Shown here: positions 7,126 through 15,705 of the stretch, piece after piece | Position numbering within the stretch: the stretch's first letter is position 1 | Layout: every line of letters starts with the position of its first letter | Assembly: GCF_943193205.1 (NCBI RefSeq) | Contig: NZ_CALPDD010000003.1 | Coordinates: 62,001 to 126,000 of the forward strand | Length of the DNA stretch: 64,000 nt | Direction of reading: 5' to 3' | Source of the DNA: Alistipes muris | GTDB taxonomy: Bacteria > Bacteroidota > Bacteroidia > Bacteroidales > Rikenellaceae | Position numbers and translations under genes: made by a program | Notes under the pieces: model-generated | Told to the model about the DNA's origin: nothing | Databases searched by the model: none | What the model saw: only the letters and a program-made list of their open reading frames with translations

Positions 7126-8331
7126 CTATTCAACACCCAAATCGAGGTTCCAATTGAAAGAAGAAGTCCAATCGCCGACACCGATGGTGGGGAACGTATT
7201 ACCGCCCATGTCGGTATCCCAACTCTCGACAACGTCCCATTGACCGACCTCGACGGAAGCCTCGGGCCAACCGCCGACGCTGCTGTTGTCCCAATCGTCG
7301 GCAAGGTTCCAATCACCGACATCGAGGGTCAACGTAAAACTGTTCCCTTTCAAGGTAATGGTAAAAATATAATGCTTGTTGGGCTGGAAAGCCAACACAT
7401 CCTGATACTCGGCCTTATCGGTAGTAATGGAAGCCGGAGTGAGGTCCGTATCGTCTTTCGAGTCGTTGAAATTAGCGGTAACTTCCAACTGGTAGCTGGC
7501 GGACGATTTGGGCAACACCTCGTCGAAACAAGCGAACGTAGTAGGATCGCCCGTATCGGGAAAAGTATACACACCGACGGGGAACCCATCGTAAGAACCG
7601 TCGTTCGCCCCGATAGACAAAGCCTCGCAGAGCTTAGCCGTAGCGGGCGAATGGGCGATCTTGGAAAGTTTGACCTTCTTGATTTCGATTTTCTTAATGC
7701 TGCTGCTCTCCGACTTGCGCTTGAAGACGAAACTTACCTTGGCGCACTTGCGCATCAACATACCGAGGTCGACCTCCTGCTTATAAGGGTCGGGACGGCT
7801 TGTATTGGGAGCGATGGCAACGTCGGTCACCACACAGGATGCGTGGTCGACACCGTGGTTGACAGAAACCTCCCAAGGCGACGCGATGGCTGTAGCGGGC
7901 GTGAGAGCATAGAAATCGTACTTGTCGGCCCGCAGACGAATCTGAGCGGGATCAGCCGTATTGGCATTGTCGACAGCCCCCGTAGCGGGATTGACATTGC
8001 AAGCCTCCAAGACCCGCACCTTGGTACCGTCGTCTTTCGTGTTCTCGACGACGACATAGGTAGCCTCGGCGACAAACTTATCGGCAGTAATATCGGCCGA
8101 AACAGCCCCCGCAGCCCGCTGGAAAGCCAAGACGCGGACCGTCGTACCGACGGCCAACTCCTCGGCGACAGGCGCATCGGCCCTGGACGCGGGCTTGGCG
8201 GAAACAGAAACCCCGCCCAAAGCGAATCCTACCGCAACCCGGTCGCCCTCGGGCTCGGGCGCGACGAACTCGCTTTTCTTATGGCATCCGGTCGCTGCTG
8301 CCAACAACAAGATGAATAACGCTTTTTTCAT
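7126..8331 (-). CDS. Fimbrillin-family lipoprotein with triplicated C-terminal motif
   Basis: A 401-residue protein. Signal peptide with lipobox ATGC (Cys16), then a conserved pilin-type processing site SR-A at residue 50. The middle has the two-domain beta-rich look of Mfa-like fimbrillins (KVSFVFKRK, NKHYIFTITLKG). Residues about 338-401 contain three imperfect repeats of about 23 residues built on VG(D/Q)W....W(D/N), where a fimbrillin normally has a single C-terminal strand of this kind. It lies 83 bp upstream of the diversified adhesin and is probably a minor or adaptor pilin next to it. The precise subunit role is inferred from order only. Confidence 0.75.
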   Translation of the reverse strand: MKKALFILLLAAATGCHKKSEFVAPEPEGDRVAVGFALGGVSVSAKPASRADAPVAEELAVGTTVRVLAFQRAAGAVSADITADKFVAEATYVVVENTKDDGTKVRVLEACNVNPATGAVDNANTADPAQIRLRADKYDFYALTPATAIASPWEVSVNHGVDHASCVVTDVAIAPNTSRPDPYKQEVDLGMLMRKCAKVSFVFKRKSESSSIKKIEIKKVKLSKIAHSPATAKLCEALSIGANDGSYDGFPVGVYTFPDTGDPTTFACFDEVLPKSSASYQLEVTANFNDSKDDTDLTPASITTDKAEYQDVLAFQPNKHYIFTITLKGNSFTLTLDVGDWNLADDWDNSSVGGWPEASVEVGQWDVVESWDTDMGGNTFPTIGVGDWTSSFNWNLDLGVE

Positions 8332-8487
8332 AATCTCAAAAACTACAAAAACATGAACGAAACACCGTCGGCCCGACCCGTACGCGACCTGCTCCCTCCC
8401 GCACCGAGCCCGAACCGCAAGGCAGGAACCCGGGGGAAGACACGAAACACGCCGTGTGAAGCTACGCGCCCGGCCGAACGGGCAGTA

Positions 8488-9588
8488 TTACATTTCGATA
8501 TTGACGTTACCGCCGGTCTGCCACTCGCTGATGGCAGCCTTGGGCTCGATGGTAATAGCCGAGAAACGCAAGTAGATATTATAAGCGAAACCAGCCTTGA
8601 ACCCATCGGCAGGCAAGGAAACCGCGATATTGTCGCGCTCACCGCCTTTCTCGGTCTCGATAATCAACGTGAGCTTACCACCCGCGGCGATAGGAGCGAC
8701 CATGGCATAACCGCACTCCGTAGCGCTCTTTTCACGATTGGCCTGCTCGTCCCCATCGGCGGCAACCGACGAATCGAACAAAAACTCCAAGCCATCGGTA
8801 CCGTAATCAATATTGGCATCGCCGGAAGCCTTTTTCTTGACCAAAGCCAAATGGGCGGCCGTACCGGTGAAAGCGACCGTGGCGGGCAACGTAATCTCAC
8901 ACGTGGGCAACTGCTCCTTGAGCTTGATGGACTTGATTTTACCCCAAACCCCGGGTGCAGCGGCGTCGACGCCATAGGCGAAGAACCGCAACTGGGTGAG
9001 CTGATGGCTGAAGTGGAAAATCCGGTTGCCGGCGTCTCCATCGCTCACGTAAGTACCGAAACGCTTGTCCTTGCTACCCTCCAACTCCTCAGTCAACATG
9101 ATGTCGTTCGAGCCGTTGACAGCAATCTCGATCACGCCGTTCGAGCCGCTCTTGAAAGCAGTCTGCGGATACCAACCGACCAACTTGGTGCTATTGTTGG
9201 ACGCACGCGAAAGGTAGAACTTGGGGTCGTAGAACTTGATAGCGGTAGCACTACCGTCGGCCGACGCCAAAGTACCCTTCCACGAAGCGACGAAAGCCGA
9301 ATCGACGTCCGAATAATCGGCGGGATACTTACCCGTAGTCTCGTCCTGGTCGATACGCGCGAAGCTAACGAACAACGGACCTGCGGAACCCTTGTCGACG
9401 ACGCCACGCGAAAGCCCGGCCTTGACCTTAGCGGTAGAAGCCACTTCGGCACCGAGGGTGATTTCGACCCTCTCGCCGACAGGCGCAACGGGCGTGTCCA
9501 AGCTGGCCTTGGAACAACCGGCCAACGCCATGGCCGAAAGACCCATCGCCGAAAGAACGGCTTGTCTAACAAACGTTTTCATTGTCAT
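8488..9588 (-). CDS. Fimbrillin-family lipoprotein
   Basis: About 366 residues from the MTMKTF start (MKTF two codons later is equally possible); upstream codons lack signal-peptide character. Lipobox LAGC, then a processing site SR-G about 36 residues after the Cys. Beta-rich fimbrillin body with the motif FHFSHQLTQLRFFAYG, typical of the Mfa_like_1/FimA family, and a C-terminal strand near SEWQTGGNVNIEM. Exported as a lipoprotein and, by analogy with type V pili, cut after Arg at the cell surface to free a strand for polymerisation. About 110 bp separate its start from the preceding fimbrillin, with a strong hairpin in between (9,617-9,644). Confidence 0.8.
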   Translation of the reverse strand: MTMKTFVRQAVLSAMGLSAMALAGCSKASLDTPVAPVGERVEITLGAEVASTAKVKAGLSRGVVDKGSAGPLFVSFARIDQDETTGKYPADYSDVDSAFVASWKGTLASADGSATAIKFYDPKFYLSRASNNSTKLVGWYPQTAFKSGSNGVIEIAVNGSNDIMLTEELEGSKDKRFGTYVSDGDAGNRIFHFSHQLTQLRFFAYGVDAAAPGVWGKIKSIKLKEQLPTCEITLPATVAFTGTAAHLALVKKKASGDANIDYGTDGLEFLFDSSVAADGDEQANREKSATECGYAMVAPIAAGGKLTLIIETEKGGERDNIAVSLPADGFKAGFAYNIYLRFSAITIEPKAAISEWQTGGNVNIEM

Positions 9589-9616
9589 ATACTTTATTGA
9601 GTTATTTCCTTGGTGA

Positions 9617-9644
9617 CTGTAAGGGGACATTCAACCCCTTACAG
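9617..9644 (-). other. Intergenic hairpin between fimbrillin genes
   Basis: CTGTAAGGGG, 8 nt, CCCCTTACAG: a perfect 10-bp stem with no T-run. It could stabilise or attenuate the polycistronic message and so set the ratio of the upstream (9,698-10,804) to downstream pilins. Confidence 0.5.
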
Positions 9645-9697
9645 CCTGTATACACGTTCCGAAGCACTAAGTGCGTCTCGCGGAACGGAAAGCAGAA

Positions 9698-10804
9698 CTA
9701 CTGGATGTCGGCACCGCCGTTACCGCCGTTCTCCCATGCGGCAACGGTAGCTTGAGCCTGAATCTCGGTAGCCTTGAAAGTCAGCGTGATCTCGAAGTAC
9801 TTACCCTTCGTCGACAGAGCGTAATCAGCATTGGTAGCATCCAACAAATTGATCTTAACCTCGTAAGCGGTCGTGTGATTCTTGGTCTTTACCTCGATAG
9901 TGAAATCATCTTTCGAGGTATTCGGAGTGCTCAGAGGAGCAACCAGCACATAAGCTACGTTGGTAGCGGTAGTCGTCAAATCAACACCGGGCGTCAGGCC
10001 ATTGAAAGCGGTATCAGTATACTCAGGGGTAGCGGTCATATCCATCTGATAGAAATCGAACGGATCCACACTACCACCGCTGATGCCATAGGTAGCAGTC
10101 AGCGGAGTGCTGGCAACACCATCTACACACTCAACGGTCATCTGATTGCGGAGACCACCAGCAGCACCCGTCAGCGTGATGTCCGTGATAGCACCCCAAG
10201 CGTCGATGGCAGCCTGGTCGTTAGCCTTAACCTTTACGATAAGTTTGGTCAGCATGTGCTCGAAAGCCAGGGTAGGATACTCCGGAGTTGCCTGCTGATG
10301 CTTCGACTTGCTAGCCACTACCTGACGGGCAACCATAATGTCCGACTTACCGTCGATAAGCGTCTGAGCCGAGGTCTGCTGAGAAGTAGTCGAAGCAGTC
10401 CACACCAGATCATAAGGATAGAGACCGAACAGATAAACCTCGTCAGCATCTGCGGGGAAATACATCGGGGATACGGTAGCATCGAAACCAACTTTGTTGG
10501 CATCGACGAAAGTCATCTTGTCGGTATTTTTGAAGCTAGCATTGTAAGAAGGAACATGGCTACCAGTTGTAGAACTACCCGTGTAATCGCCTTTCGATTT
10601 GGTTGCCCAAACCTTAGCCACCAAATTGTGGGTAGCGTCGATGGTGCTGCCCTCGAAAGGAGCACGCGTCGAAATGCTCAGCGCGGTCGACTTGGCCAGA
10701 ATTTCTACGTCGCCACCGTCAATGTTGGGACGCTCTGCCAATTCGCTCTTCGAGCAACTTGCCATAGCTGCTACGGCAAGCAGAGAGAAAAACAGTTTTT
10801 TCAT
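9698..10804 (-). CDS. Fimbrillin-family lipoprotein (candidate major pilin)
   Basis: A 368-residue protein with lipobox MASC (Cys17) and a processing site TR-A at residue 47. The fimbrillin signature LAFEHMLTKLIVKVKAN lies near the middle and VAAWENGGNGGADIQ forms the C-terminal strand. This length and layout match major fimbrillins of type V pili (FimA/Mfa1-like), and a strong hairpin follows the gene, as expected if its message segment is stabilised. Which of the four fimbrillins is the shaft subunit cannot be settled from sequence. Confidence 0.8.
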   Translation of the reverse strand: MKKLFFSLLAVAAMASCSKSELAERPNIDGGDVEILAKSTALSISTRAPFEGSTIDATHNLVAKVWATKSKGDYTGSSTTGSHVPSYNASFKNTDKMTFVDANKVGFDATVSPMYFPADADEVYLFGLYPYDLVWTASTTSQQTSAQTLIDGKSDIMVARQVVASKSKHQQATPEYPTLAFEHMLTKLIVKVKANDQAAIDAWGAITDITLTGAAGGLRNQMTVECVDGVASTPLTATYGISGGSVDPFDFYQMDMTATPEYTDTAFNGLTPGVDLTTTATNVAYVLVAPLSTPNTSKDDFTIEVKTKNHTTAYEVKINLLDATNADYALSTKGKYFEITLTFKATEIQAQATVAAWENGGNGGADIQ

Positions 10805-10877
10805 AATAAAAAGATTGATAAAGAAGTTAATAAATGATTTTCCGTGTTACTATAATATGGTTTTAAGGTTCGTTCTG

Positions 10878-11810
10878 CTATTGGATGACGGCCGAGCCGG
10901 TTCCGGCGAGCTCCCAGGGGATAACCACCACCTTGGCGAAGACCTCCACCTTCTCGTTGAAAGTCAGCGTAATCTTGTACGAGTGTCCGGCGGCAAACGC
11001 GAGCTCTCCCGTAGGCTTGATTTCCACATCGGGATAGGCATGGCCTGCAATTTCAAGCCGGATTTTGAACGACGCCAAGCCGGGCTGCAACATGATTCCA
11101 TCGCCCGCAGCCAACGGGTTCTTGTCGACGAGCGTGATATTCTTGCCCTCGATGCCGGGAACTTTCAGTTCGGCCGGCGTCGACCACTCTCCGAAAGCAC
11201 CCGATTCGATATTCATCGACGAAACGGTATTCGCATTCTGGATGACGATATTTTCGATAGTCTTGCCCGTAAGCGCCTCGTTCACATCCTGAATCTCGAA
11301 CTTGAGCTGCGTGAGCGCATGGCTGAAAACCAAAGACAGAGGAGTAGTATTGTCACGACTGCCCACCACGGGCGCCGAGTACAGAATATCGTCGGAACCA
11401 TTCAGCGTGAAACGCAGGACCGGAGCCTTTCCGGTGGCCGGAGCATCGAGAGAAAACCGAACGCCGTCGGCATACGGATAGTAGGCACAAAACTTAACGT
11501 AATGCGCAGGGTCGGCGGGATAATAATAGATACCGTCCCATGAGATTGCACCCGACGCCTCGACCGCAGTCGACCGGACGTTGTCCATCGACAGCGCATT
11601 GCCCCAGCCCGAAGCAGTCGTGTTGGGCAACTGTACGCCATAGATGCCGATATTGTTGCCAAGGTCGGTCGCCGTCTGGACTTCGGCCCTGGTGACCTTA
11701 CCGACCCCGAGCCGGATCACGCCGTCCGTCTCGCGCAGTTCCAGCTCCTGTCTGGAACAGGAAGCCAGCAGCCCGCAGAAGGCGATAACGAACAAGGAAT
11801 TTCTAAGCAT
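10878..11810 (-). CDS. Fimbrillin-family lipoprotein
   Basis: 310 residues from the MLRNSLF start, chosen because it begins the signal peptide; codons upstream do not. Lipobox LASC (Cys18), processing site TR-A at residue 41, fimbrillin core motif LVFSHALTQLKFEIQ, and C-terminal strand VIPWELAGTGSAVIQ. The first structural pilin after the anchor gene, 38 bp downstream of it. Confidence 0.8.
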   Translation of the reverse strand: MLRNSLFVIAFCGLLASCSRQELELRETDGVIRLGVGKVTRAEVQTATDLGNNIGIYGVQLPNTTASGWGNALSMDNVRSTAVEASGAISWDGIYYYPADPAHYVKFCAYYPYADGVRFSLDAPATGKAPVLRFTLNGSDDILYSAPVVGSRDNTTPLSLVFSHALTQLKFEIQDVNEALTGKTIENIVIQNANTVSSMNIESGAFGEWSTPAELKVPGIEGKNITLVDKNPLAAGDGIMLQPGLASFKIRLEIAGHAYPDVEIKPTGELAFAAGHSYKITLTFNEKVEVFAKVVVIPWELAGTGSAVIQ

Positions 11811-11848
11811 ATCTGTAACTTTTTTATACTCCACAAACATACAGCCCT

Positions 11849-12874
11849 CTACTGGACCTCATTTTCGACCGGATCGCCGATCGTACCGCCTCCGGTACCC
11901 GGAATCCAATCCGTCACTTGGGCCGTCAATACGCCCCCGATCTTCTTGAGTTCGATACCGACTTCCACAGGTATCGTCACGGGAATGGTTCCGCCGTTGT
12001 CCTTGAAGAACTGGTCGACAACCTTGGTGACGTCGGCCGTGACGGTATAGGGATCGCCTCCGTTGGGAACCACGTTGAGCCGGACCGTATGGGTGCCGAA
12101 ACCGCTGTTCGGCTTGATAAGGTCGAGTACCGATATTTCGGCCTTGTAATTATAGCCGCTGTTGTCGGTAACCCGGTCGGTCGGGAAGTTCACGCTTTCG
12201 GAGGTCGTGGCGCACTTGGCCGTCGCACAATGGTGCGAGGGCGAAACACCCGAGAACGTACCGCCGTCCAGCGCAATCAGATCGTCGCCCTCCACCTTGA
12301 AGCGGAGAATGACCGTCTTGACACATGCCTTGGGCTGGGCTTTCACCTCTATCCGTTCGCGGAACTGAACGGTCACCACGTCGATTCGCTGGCCGTCGGC
12401 CGGATTATGGACGCAGTTGGCCACAAACAGATTCTTCGGCTGAGTGATGCACTCCTTGGCACGCGCCGCATTCTTTCCGGCCGCCGCAAGTTCGGATTCG
12501 GTCATCACATGGAACGTCGCCTTGTCATAGTCATCCTCGCCACGCAATATCAGATTTTCCGTATCGCTGTTATAAACAAGCACCTTATAGGAACCCACAG
12601 GCACTCTGCCGTGGAATCCGTCGGCCGGACACTCGAAACTCTGATAGGTAAGAACCTGCTCCCCCTCAGCAGCAGCCACGGCTTTGCCATCGGCAGCGAC
12701 AGGATAGAAGAGGACCCGGGTGCCCTTGGGTGCGGCACCCTCCGGCCACGCCAGCTCGATGTCCACGAAACCCTCGTTCTTATAGTGATCCAGAGTTTCC
12801 TTGGTGCAACCTGTCTCTGCCGCCAGTGCGAAGAACAGGGCGCCGAACAGCATGTATGTAAACAATCTTTTCAT
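11849..12874 (-). CDS. FimB/Mfa2-like fimbrial anchor lipoprotein (DUF5119-type)
   Basis: A 341-residue protein with signal peptide and lipobox ETGC (Cys23). The segment after the Cys (VDIELAWPEGAAPKGTRVLF) resembles the start of FimB/Mfa2 and DUF5119 proteins: a strand pair followed by a YPVAADG turn. Unlike the four fimbrillins it lacks an (S/T)R-(A/G) cut site in the first 90 residues, consistent with an anchor that stays lipid-tethered and ends or roots the pilus. Position, after the outer-membrane gene and before the pilins, fits type V loci. The exact family name is uncertain. Confidence 0.7.
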   Translation of the reverse strand: MKRLFTYMLFGALFFALAAETGCTKETLDHYKNEGFVDIELAWPEGAAPKGTRVLFYPVAADGKAVAAAEGEQVLTYQSFECPADGFHGRVPVGSYKVLVYNSDTENLILRGEDDYDKATFHVMTESELAAAGKNAARAKECITQPKNLFVANCVHNPADGQRIDVVTVQFRERIEVKAQPKACVKTVILRFKVEGDDLIALDGGTFSGVSPSHHCATAKCATTSESVNFPTDRVTDNSGYNYKAEISVLDLIKPNSGFGTHTVRLNVVPNGGDPYTVTADVTKVVDQFFKDNGGTIPVTIPVEVGIELKKIGGVLTAQVTDWIPGTGGGTIGDPVENEVQ

Positions 12875-12994
12875 AATAACGCTTTATCTACTAACGGCCC
12901 GTTGCAGGGACGAACGGATATTCTCGTTTTAGCTCTCTGCGGCTTGCCGCGCGCCCCTTATATACGGGCCGCGGCCGCCTTTTATTGTGTTCCG

Positions 12995-14581
12995 CTACCG
13001 CCGTCCGCGGCCGAAGCGGTATACGATATTCAGTCTCACGCCCGTAAGTCCGAATTCATTTTTCTTGCCGGCTTCGTCATCGTAATTATAGATGCCGTCG
13101 GTCTCGAAGGTGCGGGTGTATTTGTTGTAGGAGGCGCTCCGGTAACCGCCGCGCAGGCTCAGCTCAGCGCACCAATGCTTGCCCAACGGCAACATGTAGC
13201 CTACCGAAATACCTGCATGCCAGTAGTCGCCCGTAAAGTTGGAACTGGTGTTTACGCCCTCTTCGCGGCCCTCCTGTTTGTTGAAGTCGCCGAATTCGCC
13301 GTAGACACCGAAATAGACGCCACGGAACAGGCGGTCGCCCTTGATCCAGATGCGCGGTTCAAGGCTGTAAGCCGAAAGGCCCCAGAATTTCTTGCCGCCG
13401 TCATACGCCCAGTTCGAGTAGAGCCCCGAACCCGAAAGCGAGAAACGCTTGCCAAGGTAGAGTTCGCCCTCGAGGTTGGGCATGAAAGTCGTCATGTTGA
13501 AGCTGGCGGCACCCGACGGCACGAATCCGGCCCATGCCACCAAGTTGGTTTTCAGCGCAAAGATAGGACGGAGCTTGCGGCTCTCCTTTTTCTTGCGGCG
13601 GGCTTCTTCGGCTGCCTTGCGGGCCGCTTCGATGCGGGCTTCTTCCTCGGCCCGTTTGGCTGCTTCCAACCGGGCCTGTTCAGCGGCGGCACGTTCAGCC
13701 TGGATGCGGGCTTCCTCCTGCGCTATACGCAGAGCTTCCAGCCGTTCGGCTTCGCGGGCCTGCCGTTCGGCTTCCAGACGCGCGGATTCCTCCATCCGGG
13801 CCAGTTCGGCCAGACGGCGCTCCTCGGCCAAAGCCTCCTCGCGCTCCTTGGCCAGCGCGGCCTCGAATTCTTCCTGCGAAAGTTTCGTATGCAGTTTCTC
13901 CTCAAGGATGCGGCGGAGGTCGTAGTTCACGGTAATTTCCACACGGCGCAGTCCCGGGAAGAAATGTTTGGACATGTATCTGTAAGGAACGCCGTTGTCC
14001 AGGTCCATCAGTCGTTTCTCGCGGCCCTGGAAAACACCTACGTTCTCAATCAGATAAATCACCTCGTCGCGCTTGGGCATGTCCGAATCCTCGACGAGCT
14101 TGAGCAGTTCGTCCCAGTCCTCGGCCACCCAATTGACACGGATGGGATAACGCTGCGACAGGTCGTATTCGTTGTCGAGATAGTTTTTGAAGCCCATTAC
14201 ACGGGTCTTGGCCAACCGTTCGTTCACGCCGTACGAACCCTCGATGGAGCAGTAGCCGCTCAGACGAATCGAGTCGACGTAGATAAGGCTGTCACGGAAT
14301 ACCTGGCGGATGAAATCGTCGAGTTTGCGCAGCTCGCTGGAGTTGTTCTCGAAATCGGGAATGATCTTGGCGCTTCCCTGCGGATAGTTCAGGTAGCAGC
14401 TCAGACTTTTGGAACCCTCCGTAATAACCTGGCGATAAGTCGAATCGCTGATCGAAAGCTGGGAATTTTCGCCCGGAGGCACAGGAGCACCGCCGGCCCG
14501 CAGGACCGACGTCATCGACAAGACGCATAACAGCACCGGCATCCACCGGAAAAATTTGGGAGTGTTATTCACTATCTTCAT
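12995..14581 (-). CDS. OmpA-like / DUF3575 outer-membrane protein of the fimbrial locus
   Basis: A 528-residue protein. An N-terminal signal peptide ends near ALRAGG-type residues. Residues about 60-190 form an OmpA-like/DUF3868 region (FENNSSELRKLDDFI, IRLSGYCSIEGSYGVNERLAKTR). About 215-330 is one long Glu/Ala/Arg coiled coil. About 335-528 is a DUF3575-type beta-barrel ending in VRLNIVYRFGRGRR. In other Bacteroidota fimbrial loci the DUF3868 and DUF3575 parts are usually separate genes; here they are joined by the coiled coil. It likely spans from periplasm to outer membrane and assists pilus assembly or anchoring. First gene of the operon. Confidence 0.75.
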   Translation of the reverse strand: MKIVNNTPKFFRWMPVLLCVLSMTSVLRAGGAPVPPGENSQLSISDSTYRQVITEGSKSLSCYLNYPQGSAKIIPDFENNSSELRKLDDFIRQVFRDSLIYVDSIRLSGYCSIEGSYGVNERLAKTRVMGFKNYLDNEYDLSQRYPIRVNWVAEDWDELLKLVEDSDMPKRDEVIYLIENVGVFQGREKRLMDLDNGVPYRYMSKHFFPGLRRVEITVNYDLRRILEEKLHTKLSQEEFEAALAKEREEALAEERRLAELARMEESARLEAERQAREAERLEALRIAQEEARIQAERAAAEQARLEAAKRAEEEARIEAARKAAEEARRKKKESRKLRPIFALKTNLVAWAGFVPSGAASFNMTTFMPNLEGELYLGKRFSLSGSGLYSNWAYDGGKKFWGLSAYSLEPRIWIKGDRLFRGVYFGVYGEFGDFNKQEGREEGVNTSSNFTGDYWHAGISVGYMLPLGKHWCAELSLRGGYRSASYNKYTRTFETDGIYNYDDEAGKKNEFGLTGVRLNIVYRFGRGRR

Positions 14582-14971
14582 AACTTATCTTAGTTACTGC
14601 CCAAGCACACAGCCGTCCCCGCCAGGAAGCCCTCGTTCAGCGGAACCATCCTTTTGAACAAGCGCCGCGAAAAGCCGGACAGCCATGCCACTATTTTATT
14701 TCTAAAATTCCTTTCATTCCGTTCCGGTGCCTTGCCCTGCATGCTCCGAATCCGATAATTCCGAGTGTTGGCAATCCGACCGGGGCTGTAACTCCGGTCT
14801 AAGCAAAGCGCAACCGGCTTTGTCTACTTCTATATGCTGCATATCAGATACTTGTGCGCCTCAATCCACTAAGCGGCATCCTTTCGCCGGCTCGGAAAAA
14901 TGTCCGAATAAGCGATAAAATCCTCCATTCAGAACACCCGGAATCAAGGCTTCCACAAACATCTCACGCCG
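14582..14971 (-). other. Long leader of the fimbrial operon
   Basis: No convincing gene. If transcription starts below the 14,972 box, the first start codon lies about 380 nt downstream. No second TAnnTTTG box was found on the minus strand in this stretch. Confidence 0.4.
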
Positions 14972-15006
14972 CAAATATATGAAAAAAATTCCCCCCCCCC
15001 CACAAA
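14972..15006 (-). promoter_or_regulatory. Fimbrial-operon promoter with G11 tract in the spacer
   Basis: On the minus strand: TTTG (15003-15006), a 23-bp spacer containing eleven G (14991-15001 read as C on plus) and seven T, then TATATTTG (14972-14979). Other promoters in this window have a 19-20 bp spacer. Loss of three G would give exactly 20, so the tract could switch or tune expression by slipped-strand mispairing. Confidence 0.6.
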
Positions 15007-15569
15007 TTTTTAACATATTTTTTTACTTTCTCCGAAGAAAATCGTATTTTCAGCATCGGTTCCGCCACAAACGGACACGATAAAGCCAACAATGCCCTCC
15101 GGAGCCGTTCTGATAGCGAATTCTTTAGAAAGACGCTCATCGCGGCCGACTTCGCCCGCCTGCCGAAAATATTTTTTCCGGCCGTGCGGCAGGCAGTTTT
15201 CCGCTCAAAGAGGAGTTGCTCCGAAACCACATTATTATAAATAGGTACGGGTCGCCCTTCCGGTTTTCCGGAATGCGAAGCCGCTTCCACCACCTGCACA
15301 CAACGTGCCACACAGCCCTCTCCGGAACCCGCTTTTTCCGGCCGAAACTACGTTGTACAGCTCTCCGGGCGGGACGAGCCCGATTTGTCCGGCTTGCTCC
15401 AGCCGCATCCATCCGGCAGTTAGAGGAGACGACAAGCTGCCGTTTCCTGCCGCCGCTCGACCGTGGTATGTTCCCCGCCCATCTCCTTTCGTGCAGCATA
15501 GGGGCCTACACTTTGCCGGAGCTGGGACCGCCCCTCCGCCAGGCACCGTGCCCGCAAGGCTCAAATAAA
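15007..15569. other. Intergenic region without recognisable gene
   Basis: 563 bp between the fimbrial promoter and the tRNA-Arg promoter. The short open frames show no family features and overlap on both strands. I see no repeat or mobile-element end. Confidence 0.4.
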
Positions 15570-15601
15570 TTTGGTATTGCGCTCGGCTTGCGCTATCTTT
15601 G
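15570..15601 (+). promoter_or_regulatory. Promoter of tRNA-Arg and sdaA
   Basis: TTTG (15570-15573), 20 bp, TATCTTTG (15594-15601). Confidence 0.75.
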
Positions 15602-15621
15602 CGCAGTCTTCCGTTTTTCAA

Positions 15622-15693
15622 GGCTCCATAGTTCAAGGGATAGAACGAGGGTTTCCTAAACCCTAAATTCGCGTTCGAGTCGCGGTGGGGCTA
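15622..15693 (+). tRNA. tRNA-Arg (CCT)
   Basis: Cloverleaf with anticodon stem GGGTT/AACCC around TTCCTAA (anticodon CCT), D-arm TAGTTCAAGGGATAGAAC and T-arm CGCGTTCGAGTCGCG. The acceptor GGCTCCA/TGGGGCT uses two G-U pairs. CCA is not encoded. The sdaA start codon is only 12 bp downstream, so both share a primary transcript. Confidence 0.9.
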
Positions 15694-15705
15694 CTTCTTT
15701 CCCGC

